Below, one piece after another: positions 34,097 to 44,650 of a stretch of 64,000 nucleotides of DNA. Position 1 is the stretch's first letter, and each line of letters opens with the position of its first letter. The stretch covers positions 29,666 to 93,665 of the forward strand of contig JAIXWM010000073.1 in the NCBI GenBank assembly GCA_027491255.1. Reading direction: 5' to 3'. The notes beneath the pieces were generated by a model that saw only the letters and a program-made list of their open reading frames with translations, was not told the DNA's origin and did not search any database. The position numbers and the translations under genes were made by a program. The stretch is from Rubrivivax sp. (GTDB taxonomy: Bacteria > Pseudomonadota > Gammaproteobacteria > Burkholderiales > Burkholderiaceae_C).

Positions 34097-34843
34097 TCAG
34101 GCCGCGCGCAAGCCGCGCTGCAATGCGCCGAGCACGATGTCGCGCGAGTAGGCCGCAGCGACCTCGGCCACGAAACGGCCGAAGTCGACGTGCGCGCTGT
34201 CGTCGGCGCGGTCGGAGACGGTGCGCACCACCGCGATCGGGCAGCCGAAGTCGGCGCAGACCTGCGCCATCGCCGCCCCCTCCATCTCGACGGCCAGCGC
34301 GTCGGGCAGCGCCGCGCGCAGGGCTGCGCTCTCGGCGCTCGAGGAGACGAAGCGGTCGCCGCTTACGACGAGCCCTTTGTGCCGGCGCGGCGCGTGCAGG
34401 CCGAGCGCGGCCAGGCCAGGAGGCGGCGTGGCCAGCACCTCGTCGCAGGCCGCCAGCAACGCGGCCGACAGGCCCGGCCCGGTGGGAAAACGCGAACGTC
34501 CCTTCAGCGGCACCTCCCAGCGCGGAAACAGCGGCGAGGCGTCCAGATCGTGCTGCAGCAGTTCCTGCGCGACGACGACATCGCCCACGCGCACCCCGGC
34601 CCCCAAGCCGCCGGCCACGCCGGTGAACAGCAGTGCGCGCGCGCCGAGACGGTCGATCAGCAGCGCCGCGGTGGCCGCTGCGGCGACCTTGCCGATGCCG
34701 CTGAGCACGAGCACCACCGCGTGCCCCGCCAGGCGGCCGTGCACGAACTCGCGCCCGGCCACGGTTTCTGCGCGGGTCCCGTCGAGCGCTGCGCGCAGCG
34801 CCGACAGTTCCTCGCGCATGGCGCTGACGATGGCCAGCGTCAC
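34097..34843 (-). CDS. mtnN: 5'-methylthioadenosine/S-adenosylhomocysteine nucleosidase
   Basis: The 248-residue protein matches the MTA/SAH nucleosidase family: start MTLAIVSAMREELSAL, the SGIGKVAAA loop, GVAGGL, SGDRFV and the catalytic region VEMEGAAMAQVC followed by RTVSDRADD. It cleaves the glycosidic bond of methylthioadenosine and S-adenosylhomocysteine, recycling SAM by-products. It ends the minus-strand run that starts with pntA; the gap to pntB is 27 bases. Confidence 0.9.
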   Translation of the reverse strand: MTLAIVSAMREELSALRAALDGTRAETVAGREFVHGRLAGHAVVLVLSGIGKVAAAATAALLIDRLGARALLFTGVAGGLGAGVRVGDVVVAQELLQHDLDASPLFPRWEVPLKGRSRFPTGPGLSAALLAACDEVLATPPPGLAALGLHAPRRHKGLVVSGDRFVSSSAESAALRAALPDALAVEMEGAAMAQVCADFGCPIAVVRTVSDRADDSAHVDFGRFVAEVAAAYSRDIVLGALQRGLRAA

Positions 34844-34870
34844 GAGCGTCGGCCTGCGGGTCTCAGCCTC

Positions 34871-36283
34871 TCACGCCTTCAAGGCCCCCAGCACCTCGTC
34901 CAGCATCTTCTTCGCGTCGCCGAAGAGCATGCGGTTGTTGTCCTTGTAGAACAGCGGGTTGTCGACGCCGGCGTAGCCGCTGGCCATCGAGCGCTTCATC
35001 ACGATGCTGGTGCGGGCCTTCCAGACCTCGAGCACCGGCATGCCGGCGATCGGGCTCGCCGGGTCGTCCTGCGCGGCCGGGTTGACGATGTCGTTGGCGC
35101 CGATGACCATCGAGACGTCCGCGTCGGGGAAGTCCTCGTTGATCTCGTCCATCTCGAGCACGATGTCGTAGGGCACCTTGGCTTCGGCCAGCAGCACGTT
35201 CATGTGGCCGGGCATGCGCCCGGCCACCGGGTGGATGGCAAAGCGCACGTTGACGCCCTTCTCGCGCAGCAGCTTCGTGATCTCGTAGACGGTGTGCTGG
35301 GCCTGCGCCACCGCCATGCCGTAGCCGGGGACGATGATCACGCTCTTGGCCTCGCGCAGCAGCTCGGCCGTCTCGGCCGCGCTGACGGGCTGCACCTCGC
35401 CCTGGGGCTCGGCTGCGCCACCGGCGGCCTTGGGCGCCGGCGCGCCCCCGCCGAATCCGCCCGCAATGACGCTGAAGAAGTTGCGGTTCATCGCCCGGCA
35501 CATGATGTAGCTGAGGATCGCGCCCGAGCTGCCCACGAGCGCGCCGGTGACGATCAGCAGGTCGTTGCTGAGCATGAAGCCGGTGGCCGCGGCGGCCCAG
35601 CCCGAGTAGCTGTTGAGCATCGACACCACCACCGGCATGTCGGCGCCACCGATGGCCATGACCATGTGGATGCCGAACAGCAGCGCGATCACCGTCATCA
35701 CCAGCAGCGGCGTCATGCCCGCGTCGACGCTGGGCGCCATGACGAACTCGCGCCCGAACCAGATGACGACCAGCAGCGCCACCAGGTTGAGCCCGTGGCG
35801 GGCCGGCAGCAGCAGCGGCTTGCCGCCGATCTTGCCCGACAGCTTGCCGAAGGCGACGATGGAGCCCGAGAACGTGACCGCGCCGATCAGGATGCCGACG
35901 TAGACCTCGACCTCGTGGATCACCTTCTCGGCGCCCTGGAGCTTCGTGGACGTGTCGACGTAGCTGGCAAAGCCCACCAGGCAGGCCGCCAGGCCCACCA
36001 GGCTGTGCATCAGCGCCACCAGCTCGGGCATCTGCGTCATCTGCACCTTCTTGGCCGCGACCAGGCCGATCGCGCCGCCGACGACGAGCGCGCCGACGAT
36101 GTAGCCGACGCCGTCCAGCGTGACGCGGGGCCCGAGCACGGTGGCAAGCACGGCGATGGCCATGCCGAGCATGCCGAACAGGTTGCCCCGGCGCGCGGTC
36201 TCGGGGTTGGAGAGGCCGCCCAGGCTGAGGATGAAGAGGATGGTCGCGCCGATGTAGGCGACCGTGGCGAGGCTGGAACTCAT
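34871..36283 (-). CDS. pntB: NAD(P) transhydrogenase subunit beta
   Basis: The 470-residue protein has about eight to nine hydrophobic segments, then the NADP-binding domain III ([55 protein letters not shown]). Together with PntA it forms the proton-translocating transhydrogenase that makes NADPH from NADH using the proton gradient. The start at 36283 removes a spurious extension. It lies 145 bases downstream of pntA, and that gap contains an inverted repeat. Confidence 0.95.
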   Translation of the reverse strand: MSSSLATVAYIGATILFILSLGGLSNPETARRGNLFGMLGMAIAVLATVLGPRVTLDGVGYIVGALVVGGAIGLVAAKKVQMTQMPELVALMHSLVGLAACLVGFASYVDTSTKLQGAEKVIHEVEVYVGILIGAVTFSGSIVAFGKLSGKIGGKPLLLPARHGLNLVALLVVIWFGREFVMAPSVDAGMTPLLVMTVIALLFGIHMVMAIGGADMPVVVSMLNSYSGWAAAATGFMLSNDLLIVTGALVGSSGAILSYIMCRAMNRNFFSVIAGGFGGGAPAPKAAGGAAEPQGEVQPVSAAETAELLREAKSVIIVPGYGMAVAQAQHTVYEITKLLREKGVNVRFAIHPVAGRMPGHMNVLLAEAKVPYDIVLEMDEINEDFPDADVSMVIGANDIVNPAAQDDPASPIAGMPVLEVWKARTSIVMKRSMASGYAGVDNPLFYKDNNRMLFGDAKKMLDEVLGALKA

Positions 36284-36382
36284 GTCAATTGCTCCACCGC
36301 GCATGGCGCGGACTGCGACGCACGAAGCGCGCAATGAAAACAAGCTTCCCGCCGCGGAACCGGTTGTGCCGGGCCGCAGGCG

Positions 36383-36427
36383 GACGCCCCCCCCTGGGGG
36401 GCAGCGAGCGAGTGCGAGCTGGGGGGC
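36383..36427. repeat. GC-rich inverted repeat between pntA and pntB
   Basis: The core GCCCCCCCC-TGGGGGGC (36386-36401) is a near-perfect palindrome followed by GCAGCGAGCG and a second GGGGGGC. Palindromes of this kind recur in intergenic DNA of Burkholderiales, and a looser one sits between the two permease genes near 20110-20145. It may act as an mRNA-stabilising hairpin between the two cistrons. Confidence 0.45.
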
Positions 36428-36428
36428 A

Positions 36429-38015
36429 TCACTTCCTGAACATGGCCAGCATGCGACGCGTGACCGCGAAGCCGCCGAACATGTTGATGGCCGTCAGCAC
36501 CAGCGCCAGCAGCGCCATCACGAGGATCAGCGTGTTCGGCCGGTTGGCCGCGCCCGCCGCGTCCAGCGGTGGCGCGATCTGCACCAGCGCGCCGATGGCG
36601 ATGATGGAGCTGATCGCGTTGGTCACGCTCATCAACGGCGTGTGCAGCGAGGGCGTGACGTTCCACACCACCATGTAGCCGACGAAGCAGGCGAGCACGA
36701 AGACCGTGAAGTGCGACAGGAAGCTCGCCGGCGCGTAGGCGCCCACGAGCCAGAACAGCGCCGCGCCGACGGCGAAGACGATGGCCAGCGACTTCGCCGA
36801 CATCGGCTCGCCCGGGCCGTGGCCGTGGGCGGGCGCCTTGGGCGCGGCTGCGGCTGCGGCGGGCTTGGCCGCCGGCGCTGCCGGCAGCTTGGGCGGCGGC
36901 GCCGGCCAGGTGACGGCGCCCTCCTTGATGACCGTCAGCCCGCGTATCGCGTCGTCCTCGAAGTTGACGTCGATGACGCCGTCCTTGGTCTTGCACAGCT
37001 CCTCGGTCAGGCGCAGCAGGTTCGTCGAGTACAGCGTCGACGCCTGCTTGGCCAGCCGGCTGGCGAGGTCGGTGTAGCCGACGATGGTCACGCCGTGGCG
37101 CACGACCGCCTGGCCCGGCACCGTCAGCTCGCAGTTGCCGCCCTGCTCGGCGGCCATGTCGACGATCACGCTGCCCGGGCGCATGGTCTGCACCATCTCG
37201 GCCGTGATGAGCCGGGGCGCCGGCTTGCCCGGGATCAGCGCGGTGGTGATGATGATGTCGGCATCCTTGGCCTGCTGCGCGTACATCGCGCGCTGCGCGG
37301 CCTGGAAGCCCTCGCTCATGACCTTGGCGTAGCCGCCGCCGCCCGAGCCTTCTTCCTCGTAGTCGACCTTGACGAACTCGCCGCCGAGCGACTTGACCTG
37401 GTCGGCGACCTCGGCGCGGGTGTCGTTGGCGCGCACGATGGCGCCCAGGTTGGCCGCGGTGCCGATGGCCGCCAGGCCGGCCACGCCAGCGCCGGCGATG
37501 AAGACCTTCGCCGGCGGCACCTTCCCCGCAGCCGTGATCTGGCCGTTGAAGAAGCGGCCGAAGGCGTTGGCGGCCTCGATCACGGCGCGGTAGCCGCTGA
37601 TGCCGGCCATCGAGGTCAGCGCGTCCATCTTCTGCGCGCGGCTGAGCTGGCGCGGCAGGCAGTCGATGGCCAGCACCGTGGCACGCCGGGCCTGCAGCTG
37701 CTGCATCAGCTCGGGGTTCTGCGCCGGCCAGACGAAGCCGATCAGCGTGGCGCCCTCGCGCATCTGCGCGACTTCTTCGGGGGCGGGCGGACGGACCTTG
37801 AAGACGATGTCGGACGCCGACCAGATGTCGGCCGCCGACGGCAGCACCTGCGCGCCGGCGGCGCGGTAGGTGTCGTCGGCGAAGTTCGCCGCGTCGCCCG
37901 CGCCGCTCTCCACCGCGACAGAGAACCCGAGCTTGACGAGCTTCTCGACCACGTCGGGCACGGTGGCCACCCGCTTCTCGCCCGTCGCGATCTCCTTCGG
38001 AATGCCGATCAACAT
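36429..38015 (-). CDS. pntA: NAD(P) transhydrogenase subunit alpha (fused alpha-1/alpha-2)
   Basis: The 528-residue protein starts at 38015 ([20 protein letters not shown]). It has the NAD-binding domain I with the dinucleotide fold ([19 protein letters not shown]) and mobile loop, an Ala/Pro-rich linker, and a C-terminal membrane portion of about four helices. It catalyses the NADH side of transhydrogenation. The two alpha parts, separate in some alphaproteobacteria, are joined here. A Shine-Dalgarno GGGAGT precedes the start. Confidence 0.95.
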   Translation of the reverse strand: MLIGIPKEIATGEKRVATVPDVVEKLVKLGFSVAVESGAGDAANFADDTYRAAGAQVLPSAADIWSASDIVFKVRPPAPEEVAQMREGATLIGFVWPAQNPELMQQLQARRATVLAIDCLPRQLSRAQKMDALTSMAGISGYRAVIEAANAFGRFFNGQITAAGKVPPAKVFIAGAGVAGLAAIGTAANLGAIVRANDTRAEVADQVKSLGGEFVKVDYEEEGSGGGGYAKVMSEGFQAAQRAMYAQQAKDADIIITTALIPGKPAPRLITAEMVQTMRPGSVIVDMAAEQGGNCELTVPGQAVVRHGVTIVGYTDLASRLAKQASTLYSTNLLRLTEELCKTKDGVIDVNFEDDAIRGLTVIKEGAVTWPAPPPKLPAAPAAKPAAAAAAPKAPAHGHGPGEPMSAKSLAIVFAVGAALFWLVGAYAPASFLSHFTVFVLACFVGYMVVWNVTPSLHTPLMSVTNAISSIIAIGALVQIAPPLDAAGAANRPNTLILVMALLALVLTAINMFGGFAVTRRMLAMFRK

Positions 38016-38151
38016 GAGGATTACTCCCGACTTTTTAGCAACGCAACCCGTCAGCTTACACAAGGAAGCCCGCAGACAAGTCTGCTGCGGCTTCTGCGGC
38101 TTCACGGGCGTCCACGCTGCGTGCGGCGCCGGCGCGGGTAGCATCGGTGCG

Positions 38152-38658
38152 ATGAACCCGTCTGCGAGGCCACCGCGCTGGGCGCCCAGCGTCACCGTCG
38201 CTGCCATCATCGAGCGCGACGGCCGCTTCCTGCTCGTCGAGGAGCACACACCGGAGGGCCTGCGGCTGAACAATCCCGCCGGCCACCTCGAGCAGGGCGA
38301 GAGCCCGCTGCAGGCGGTGTGCCGCGAGGCGCTGGAGGAGACGGCGCGCGTGTTCGAGCCCAGCCACCTGCTCGGCGTGTACCTGTCGCGCTTCCGGCGC
38401 CCCGCGACCGGCGAAGACGTGACTTACGTGCGCTTCGCCTATGCCGGCGCCTGTGGCGAGGTGCTCGCGGACCGGCGGGTCGACGAGGGCATCGTGCGCA
38501 CGCTGTGGATGTCTGCCGAGCAGGTGCGCGCCTGCACGGCACGCCACCGCAGCCCGCTCGTGCTGCGCTGCCTGGAAGACCACCTCGCCGGCCGGCGCTA
38601 CCCGCTCGACGCGGTGCTGGCCGACGAAAGCATCGTCGCCCCGGAAGTCAAGGCATGA
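38152..38658 (+). CDS. Nudix hydrolase (NudJ-like)
   Basis: The 168-residue protein carries a complete Nudix box (GHLEQGESPLQAVCREALEE), which binds magnesium for cleavage of nucleoside-diphosphate-linked compounds. Length and the N-terminal VTVAAIIERDGRFLLVEE fit the NudJ group, which acts on nucleoside tri/diphosphates and thiamine-related pyrophosphates, but substrate cannot be fixed from sequence. It is divergent from pntA with 136 bases between. Confidence 0.88.
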   Translation: MNPSARPPRWAPSVTVAAIIERDGRFLLVEEHTPEGLRLNNPAGHLEQGESPLQAVCREALEETARVFEPSHLLGVYLSRFRRPATGEDVTYVRFAYAGACGEVLADRRVDEGIVRTLWMSAEQVRACTARHRSPLVLRCLEDHLAGRRYPLDAVLADESIVAPEVKA

Positions 38659-38857
38659 GCATGCCCGTGCCCGCGGCCGCGGTGGGCATCGGCGGGCGGG
38701 TGTTCGCGGGCGCGCCGCCGGGCCAACCCGGGTGCTTCGTGGGGGCTAGGGCAGGTACGATTGATGCTTGGGCATTTGTCGGTTACCGTCAGCGCCTTTC
38801 GTGCGTGCCGTTGGTGCGCAATTTCTCGGCTTCCACCTTGTTCTGGAGCTTTCGACC

Positions 38858-39889
38858 ATGCTGAAAACCTTCTCCCGCCTGGCGCTGGGCGCCGCCGTTG
38901 CCGTCGGCGCATTCGCCTCGGCTCCGGCCCTCGCCGGCAAGACGATCGACACGATCAAGCAGCGCGGCCAGCTCGTCTGCGGCGTCAACACCGGCCTGGC
39001 CGGCTTCTCTGCGGCCGACAGCCAGGGCAACTGGTCCGGTCTGGACGTCGACTACTGCAAGGCGCTGGCGGCCACGCTCCTGGGCGATGTCACCAAGATC
39101 AAGTGGACGCCGCTGAACGCGCAGCAGCGCTTCACCGCGCTGCAGTCGGGCGAGATCGACGTGCTGTCGCGCAACACCACCTGGACGCTCACCCGCGATT
39201 CCTCGCTGGGCCTGTCCTTCGTCGGCGTGACCTACTACGACGGCCAGGGCTTCATGGTGCCCTCCAAGGGCAAGATCAAGAGCGCCAAGCAGCTCAAGGG
39301 CGCCACGGTCTGCGTGCAGTCCGGCACCACCACCGAGAAGAACCTGACCGACTACTCGCGCGCCAACAACCTGAACATCAAGCCCGTGGTGTTCGAGAAG
39401 GTCGAGGCCGCCACCGGCGCCTACTTCGCCGGCCGCTGCCAAGCCTACACCACCGATGCGTCGGGCCTGGCCTCGGTGCGCAACAAGGAGGCCAAGAACC
39501 CGGCCGACCACCTGATCCTGCCCGAGCTGATCTCCAAGGAGCCGCTCGGCCCGTCCGTGCGCCGCGGCGACGACGAGTTCTTCGCGATCGCGCGCTGGGT
39601 GCTGTTCGCCCTCCTCGAGGCCGAGGAGTACGGCGTGACCCAGGCCAACGTCGACCAGATGAAGAGCAGCACCGACCCGGTCGTGCAGCGCCTGCTGGGC
39701 GTGTCCGAGGACACCGGCAAGTTGCTCGGCCTGGACAAGGACTGGGCCTATCGCGCGATCAAGGCCGTGGGCAACTACGGCGAGATCTTCGAGCGCAATG
39801 TCGGCCCGAAGTCGCCGCTGGGCCTGCCGCGCGGTGCCAACAACCTGTGGAACAAGGGCGGCCTGATGTACGCCCCGCCGGTGCGCTGA
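38858..39889 (+). CDS. aapJ: General L-amino acid ABC transporter periplasmic receptor (AapJ type)
   Basis: The 343-residue protein has a signal peptide (MLKTFSRLALGAAVAVGAFA) and a mature part with the AapJ/BztA pattern: IKQRGQLVCGVNTGLAGFS, GLDVDYCKALAA, then DVLSRNTTWTLTRD. It binds several polar amino acids. The start at 38858 was chosen because it places the signal at the N-terminus. A strong hairpin at 39942-39977 separates it from the permease genes, which would make the receptor the most abundant product. Confidence 0.93.
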   Translation: MLKTFSRLALGAAVAVGAFASAPALAGKTIDTIKQRGQLVCGVNTGLAGFSAADSQGNWSGLDVDYCKALAATLLGDVTKIKWTPLNAQQRFTALQSGEIDVLSRNTTWTLTRDSSLGLSFVGVTYYDGQGFMVPSKGKIKSAKQLKGATVCVQSGTTTEKNLTDYSRANNLNIKPVVFEKVEAATGAYFAGRCQAYTTDASGLASVRNKEAKNPADHLILPELISKEPLGPSVRRGDDEFFAIARWVLFALLEAEEYGVTQANVDQMKSSTDPVVQRLLGVSEDTGKLLGLDKDWAYRAIKAVGNYGEIFERNVGPKSPLGLPRGANNLWNKGGLMYAPPVR

Positions 39890-39941
39890 AGCCCCTGTAG
39901 GCCGCAGCCGGGCGCGTGCCCGGCGCGGCCGCCCGAGGAGC

Positions 39942-39977
39942 GGGCCGCCACGGCACAAGCTTCGTGGCGGCCCTTTT
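39942..39977 (+). terminator. Strong hairpin with T-run between receptor and permease genes
   Basis: GGGCCGCCACG at 39942-39952 pairs perfectly with CGTGGCGGCCC at 39963-39973 around a ten-base loop, followed by TTTT. This is an intrinsic-terminator structure inside the transporter operon, 53 bases after the receptor stop and 43 bases before the first permease. Partial termination or 3' protection here would set a high receptor-to-permease ratio. Confidence 0.8.
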
Positions 39978-40019
39978 CCATCCTGTGCCTGCTGCCGCAG
40001 CGCGGCCCGGACGACCCCG

Positions 40020-41204
40020 ATGATCGAAAGCCGCCCTCCGCCCCCCAAGCAGCGAAGCTTCTCGCTGCGCAGTCGTGCCGTGCGCGGCCTGATCTATCAG
40101 GCGCTGGCACTGGCGGTCATCTTGCTGGGCGTGTGGTTTCTCGCGCACAACACGCTCGAGAACATGCGCACGCGCGGCATCCAGAGCGGCTTCGATTTCC
40201 TGACCCAGCCGGCCGGCTTCGACATCGGCGAGTCGCTGATCCCCTACGAGTCGATACGGCCCTACTGGCAGGCCTTCCTGGTGGGCATGGTCAACACGCT
40301 GCGCGTGGCCATCGTCGGCATCGTGCTCACCACGCTGATCGGCACCCTGCTGGGCATCGGGCGCTTCTCGTCCAATGCGCTCGTGCGCGGCCTGTGCTAC
40401 GGCTACGTCGAGCTGTTCCGCAACGTGCCCATCCTGCTGCAGTTGCTCGTGTGGTACCTGCTGCTGACCGAGTGGCTGCCCGACGCCGACAAGGCCCTGT
40501 CGCTGTTCGGCCTCGTGTTCCTGAACAAGGGCGGCCTGTCCTACCCGGTGCCGGTGTGGGAGGCGGCGCACGCGCTGGCACTGCTGGGCGCGCTGGCCGG
40601 AGGCGTGGGCGCCTGGGCCTGGGCCCGCGCGGCGCGCGCGCACTTCCAGCGCACCGGCCGGCCACGTGCGGTGCTGCTGCCCGGGCTGGGCCTGGTGCTG
40701 CTGGGCGCCGTGCTGGGCTGGGCTGCGGGCGGCGCGCCGACGGCCTTGAACGTGCCGAGCCAGGCCGAGGCCGCGGTCGTCGACGGCGCCTCGCTGACGC
40801 CCGAGTTCCTGGCGGTGCTGTTCGGGCTGGTGTTCTACACCGCGGCCTTCGTCGCCGAGGTCGTGCGCGCCGGCATCGCCTCGGTGCCGCGCGGGCAGAC
40901 CGAGGCCTCGGCCTCGCTCGGGCTGACGCGCGGTCAGGCGATGCGCCTGGTCGTGCTGCCGCAGGCGCTGCGCGTGATCATCCCGCCGATGACCAACCAG
41001 TACCTGAACCTGACGAAGAACTCCTCGCTCGCGGTGGCCATCGGCTACCCGGACGTGGTCTCGATCTCCAACACCGCGATCAACCAGACCGGGCGCGCGG
41101 TGGAGTGCATCGCGATCATCATGCTGGTCTACCTGACGACCTCGCTGTCGACCTCGGCGCTGATGAACTGGTACAACCGCCGCGCGGCGATCAAGGAGCG
41201 CTGA
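40020..41204 (+). CDS. aapQ: General L-amino acid ABC transporter permease (AapQ type)
   Basis: The 394-residue membrane protein has the AapQ/BztB layout: a long N-terminal region with a first helix, a large loop insertion between the early helices (the GLSYPVPVWEAAHALALLG part), and the C-terminal binding-protein-dependent permease domain with the coupling loop TEASASLGLTRGQAMRLVVL. It forms the channel with AapM; the next gene begins immediately after its stop. Confidence 0.93.
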   Translation: MIESRPPPPKQRSFSLRSRAVRGLIYQALALAVILLGVWFLAHNTLENMRTRGIQSGFDFLTQPAGFDIGESLIPYESIRPYWQAFLVGMVNTLRVAIVGIVLTTLIGTLLGIGRFSSNALVRGLCYGYVELFRNVPILLQLLVWYLLLTEWLPDADKALSLFGLVFLNKGGLSYPVPVWEAAHALALLGALAGGVGAWAWARAARAHFQRTGRPRAVLLPGLGLVLLGAVLGWAAGGAPTALNVPSQAEAAVVDGASLTPEFLAVLFGLVFYTAAFVAEVVRAGIASVPRGQTEASASLGLTRGQAMRLVVLPQALRVIIPPMTNQYLNLTKNSSLAVAIGYPDVVSISNTAINQTGRAVECIAIIMLVYLTTSLSTSALMNWYNRRAAIKER

Positions 41205-42311
41205 ATGTCGTCGCCGACCTTCGAGCCGATCGCGCCGCGGCCCTCGCCGCGCCGCACCGAGGGCCTGCTGCCCTGGATGCGCAGGAACCTGTTCGGCACC
41301 CCGGGCAACACCCTGGCCACGGTGCTGATGCTGGCGCTGGCCGTGTGGTGGCTGCCCGGCCTGGTGCAGTGGGCGGTCTCGGCGGCCGTGGTCGAGCCCG
41401 ACGCCGACCGCTGCCAGGCCGCGCGCGGCACCGGGGCCTGCTGGGGCGTGATCACCGAGAAGTGGCGCCTGATCATCTTCGGCCGCTACCCCTTCGAGGA
41501 GCAGTGGCGCCCCGAGGTCGCGACGCTGGCCATGGTGGCGCTGCTGGTGGCCAGCTGCGTCCGCGCGTTCTGGAGGCCCTGGCTGGTGGCGCTGTGGGCT
41601 GCGGTGCTGGCACTGTTCTTCGCGCTGATGGGCGGTGGTGTCTTCGGGCTGGAAGAGGTGCCCACCGACCGCTGGGGCGGCCTGCCGCTGACCATCATGC
41701 TGGCCACGCTGTCGATCGTCGCGGCCTTCCCGCTGTCGATCCTGGTCGCGCTGGGTCGGCGCAGCCATCTGCCGGCGATCAGCACGCTGTGCACCGTCTA
41801 CGTGGAGCTGATCCGCGGCGTGCCGCTGATCTCGGTGCTGTTCATGGCCAGCTTCATGTTCCCGCTGTTCATGCCGCCGGGCACGACGATCGACGTGCTG
41901 CTGCGGGTGCTGGTGGGCATCACGCTGTTCGCCGCGGCCTACATGGCCGAGATCGTGCGCGGCGGGCTGCAGTCCATCCCCAAGGGCCAGTACGAGGCCG
42001 CCGACTCCCTGGGCCTCACCTACTGGCAGGCCCACCGCAAGATCATCCTGCCCCAGGCCCTGGCCACCGTGGTGCCGGGCATCATGAACAACTTCATCTC
42101 GATCTTCAAGGACACCTCGCTCGTGACCATCGTCAGCCTGTACGAGCTGACCGGCGCGATGGGCCTGGCGCTGAACTCCGACGCGGACTGGCGCCCGTTC
42201 AAGATCGAGGCCTACCTCTTCATCGCGGCGGTCTACTTCGCCTTCTGCTTCGCGATGAGCCGCTACAGCCTGTGGATCGAGCAGCAGCTGTCGCGCAGCC
42301 GCAACCGTTGA
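41205..42311 (+). CDS. aapM: General L-amino acid ABC transporter permease (AapM type)
   Basis: The 368-residue partner permease starts at the base following the aapQ stop. It has several hydrophobic helices, [20 protein letters not shown], and the coupling loop [20 protein letters not shown] that contacts the ATPase. The C-terminus ends just 10 bases before the ATPase gene. Confidence 0.93.
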   Translation: MSSPTFEPIAPRPSPRRTEGLLPWMRRNLFGTPGNTLATVLMLALAVWWLPGLVQWAVSAAVVEPDADRCQAARGTGACWGVITEKWRLIIFGRYPFEEQWRPEVATLAMVALLVASCVRAFWRPWLVALWAAVLALFFALMGGGVFGLEEVPTDRWGGLPLTIMLATLSIVAAFPLSILVALGRRSHLPAISTLCTVYVELIRGVPLISVLFMASFMFPLFMPPGTTIDVLLRVLVGITLFAAAYMAEIVRGGLQSIPKGQYEAADSLGLTYWQAHRKIILPQALATVVPGIMNNFISIFKDTSLVTIVSLYELTGAMGLALNSDADWRPFKIEAYLFIAAVYFAFCFAMSRYSLWIEQQLSRSRNR

Positions 42312-42321
42312 CGGACACCCC

Positions 42322-43065
<744 letters not shown>

Positions 43066-43127
43066 GAGGCTGAGACTCCTGCCCTCATGTCCGCCTTGCA
43101 TGCCGGGACTCCAAGAGGCGTCAGCGC

Positions 43128-43676
43128 ATGACCCTCCAGCAGCGCGCAGCCCCCGTGCCAGCGTCTGGCACCCGGCCGGATGCCGGGGTGGGCATGCCCC
43201 GCACCTTCCTGCTGTGTCGCGCCGGCGGTCGGGCGTGCGCCTTCGCCTCCGGTGCCGTGCTGGAAGTGATGCCGGCCGCGCCGCCCGCTGCGCTGCCGGG
43301 CGTGGCGTCCCCGGTGCTGGGAATGGTCTGCGTCCGCGGTGCCGTCGTGCCCGTGTTCGACCTGGCCGCGGCGCTCGGCGTGCTGGTCGGGGCGTCCGCC
43401 AGCCCGCGGGGAACCCGGCGCCAGGGACCGGCTTCCCTGGTTCACGTGCTGCTGCGCGACGGTGCCCGCCTGGCCGTGGCGGCGGTCGACGAGGTGGGCG
43501 AGCTCTTCGAGCTGCCCACGGGCAGCGGCGTCACCGGCCTGCCAACGACGAGTTCTTCGCGGCCTGCGCCGCTGTGGGGTGAGATCTGGCGCCACGCCGA
43601 GCGCGTGCTGCTGGTGGACGCTGCGGCCCTGCTTCGTGCGCCGTCGACGGCGCTCGTCGGCGCGTCCACCTCCTGA
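43128..43676 (+). CDS. Solitary CheW-domain protein
   Basis: The 182-residue protein has a CheW-like fold: FLLCRAGGRACAFASGAVLE with the expected early strands, then GMVCVRGAVVPVFDLAAALG, and VHVLLRDGARLAVAAVDEVG in the second barrel. CheW domains link receptors to histidine kinases in chemosensory arrays. No chemotaxis gene is adjacent. Its start is 62 bases after the ATPase gene on the same strand, so read-through is possible. Confidence 0.78.
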   Translation: MTLQQRAAPVPASGTRPDAGVGMPRTFLLCRAGGRACAFASGAVLEVMPAAPPAALPGVASPVLGMVCVRGAVVPVFDLAAALGVLVGASASPRGTRRQGPASLVHVLLRDGARLAVAAVDEVGELFELPTGSGVTGLPTTSSSRPAPLWGEIWRHAERVLLVDAAALLRAPSTALVGASTS

Positions 43677-43762
43677 CCCCTCACAGGCAACGCCGGGCCG
43701 TCCGCGTTTTCCTGCGCTCCCGTTGGGAGCCCGGGACGGTCGATGTCCGGCCGTGGGGATGC

Positions 43763-44515
43763 TCAGTACGTGGACCGGCCGCCGGTGATGTCGAACACCG
43801 CGCCGGTGGAGAACGAGCACTCCTCGCTCGCCAGCCAGGCCACCATGGCTGCGGCCTCGTCGACCTGCAGGAAGCGACCCATCGGGATCTTGCTCAGCAT
43901 GTAGTCGATGTGGCTCTGCGCCATCTGGTCGAAGATCGCCGTGCGCGCGGCCGCCGGCGCGACGGCGTTGACGAGGATGCCCTTGGAGGCGAGCTCCTTG
44001 CCGAGCGACTTGGTCAGCGCGATCAGGCCGGCCTTGCTGGCGCTGTAGTGCGAGGCGTTGGGGTTGCCCTCCTTGCCCGCGACCGAGGCGATATTGACGA
44101 TGCGCCCGTAGCCGTGCTGCAGCATCACCGGCACGACATGCCGGCACACCAGGTAGGGCGCGACCAGGTTGACCTCGATCGTGCGGCGCCAGATCGCCGG
44201 GTCGAGCTCCCAGGTCGGGCCGTTGCCGCCGGTGATGCCGGCGTTGTTGACGAGGATGTCGATGCTGCCGTGCGCGGCGGCCGTGGCCGCGGTGGCCGCG
44301 GCGACCGCCGCGTCGTCCGTGAGCTCGACGACGTGGCCGCTGACGGCGCCCAGGGGCGACAGCGCGGCGCGGGCGGATTCGATCCTGTCGGCGTCGATGT
44401 CCCACAGGGCCACCGCCGCGCCCGATCGCAGCAGGCGCTCGCTGATGGCGTAGCCGATGCCCTGGGCGCCGCCGGTGACGACGGCGACGCGGTTCTTCAA
44501 GTCGATCTGGTTCAT
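43763..44515 (-). CDS. Short-chain dehydrogenase/reductase (3-oxoacyl-ACP reductase-like)
   Basis: This intact 250-residue SDR (start 44515) has the cofactor loop TGGAQGIGYA, DIDADR after the second strand, NNAG, and the catalytic Ser/Tyr/Lys in NIASVAGKEG...HYSASKAG. The C-terminal AVFDITGGRSTY closes the fold. It probably reduces or oxidises a carbonyl/hydroxyl of a small acid. It is the last of a minus-strand group with a conserved unknown and a Bug receptor. Confidence 0.9.
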   Translation of the reverse strand: MNQIDLKNRVAVVTGGAQGIGYAISERLLRSGAAVALWDIDADRIESARAALSPLGAVSGHVVELTDDAAVAAATAATAAAHGSIDILVNNAGITGGNGPTWELDPAIWRRTIEVNLVAPYLVCRHVVPVMLQHGYGRIVNIASVAGKEGNPNASHYSASKAGLIALTKSLGKELASKGILVNAVAPAAARTAIFDQMAQSHIDYMLSKIPMGRFLQVDEAAAMVAWLASEECSFSTGAVFDITGGRSTY

Positions 44516-44650
44516 ACGGGAGTGCCTTTGTTCGAGGTGTGCCTGCCCGGACATGCGGTGGCCCGGGTCGCCGACTCGCATTGTGGTGCAGGGCGGGGGC
44601 CGGCCGTGGAAGCGTCCGCCGAAGTCTGCAGGCCCGCGAGGCGCCGCGGT

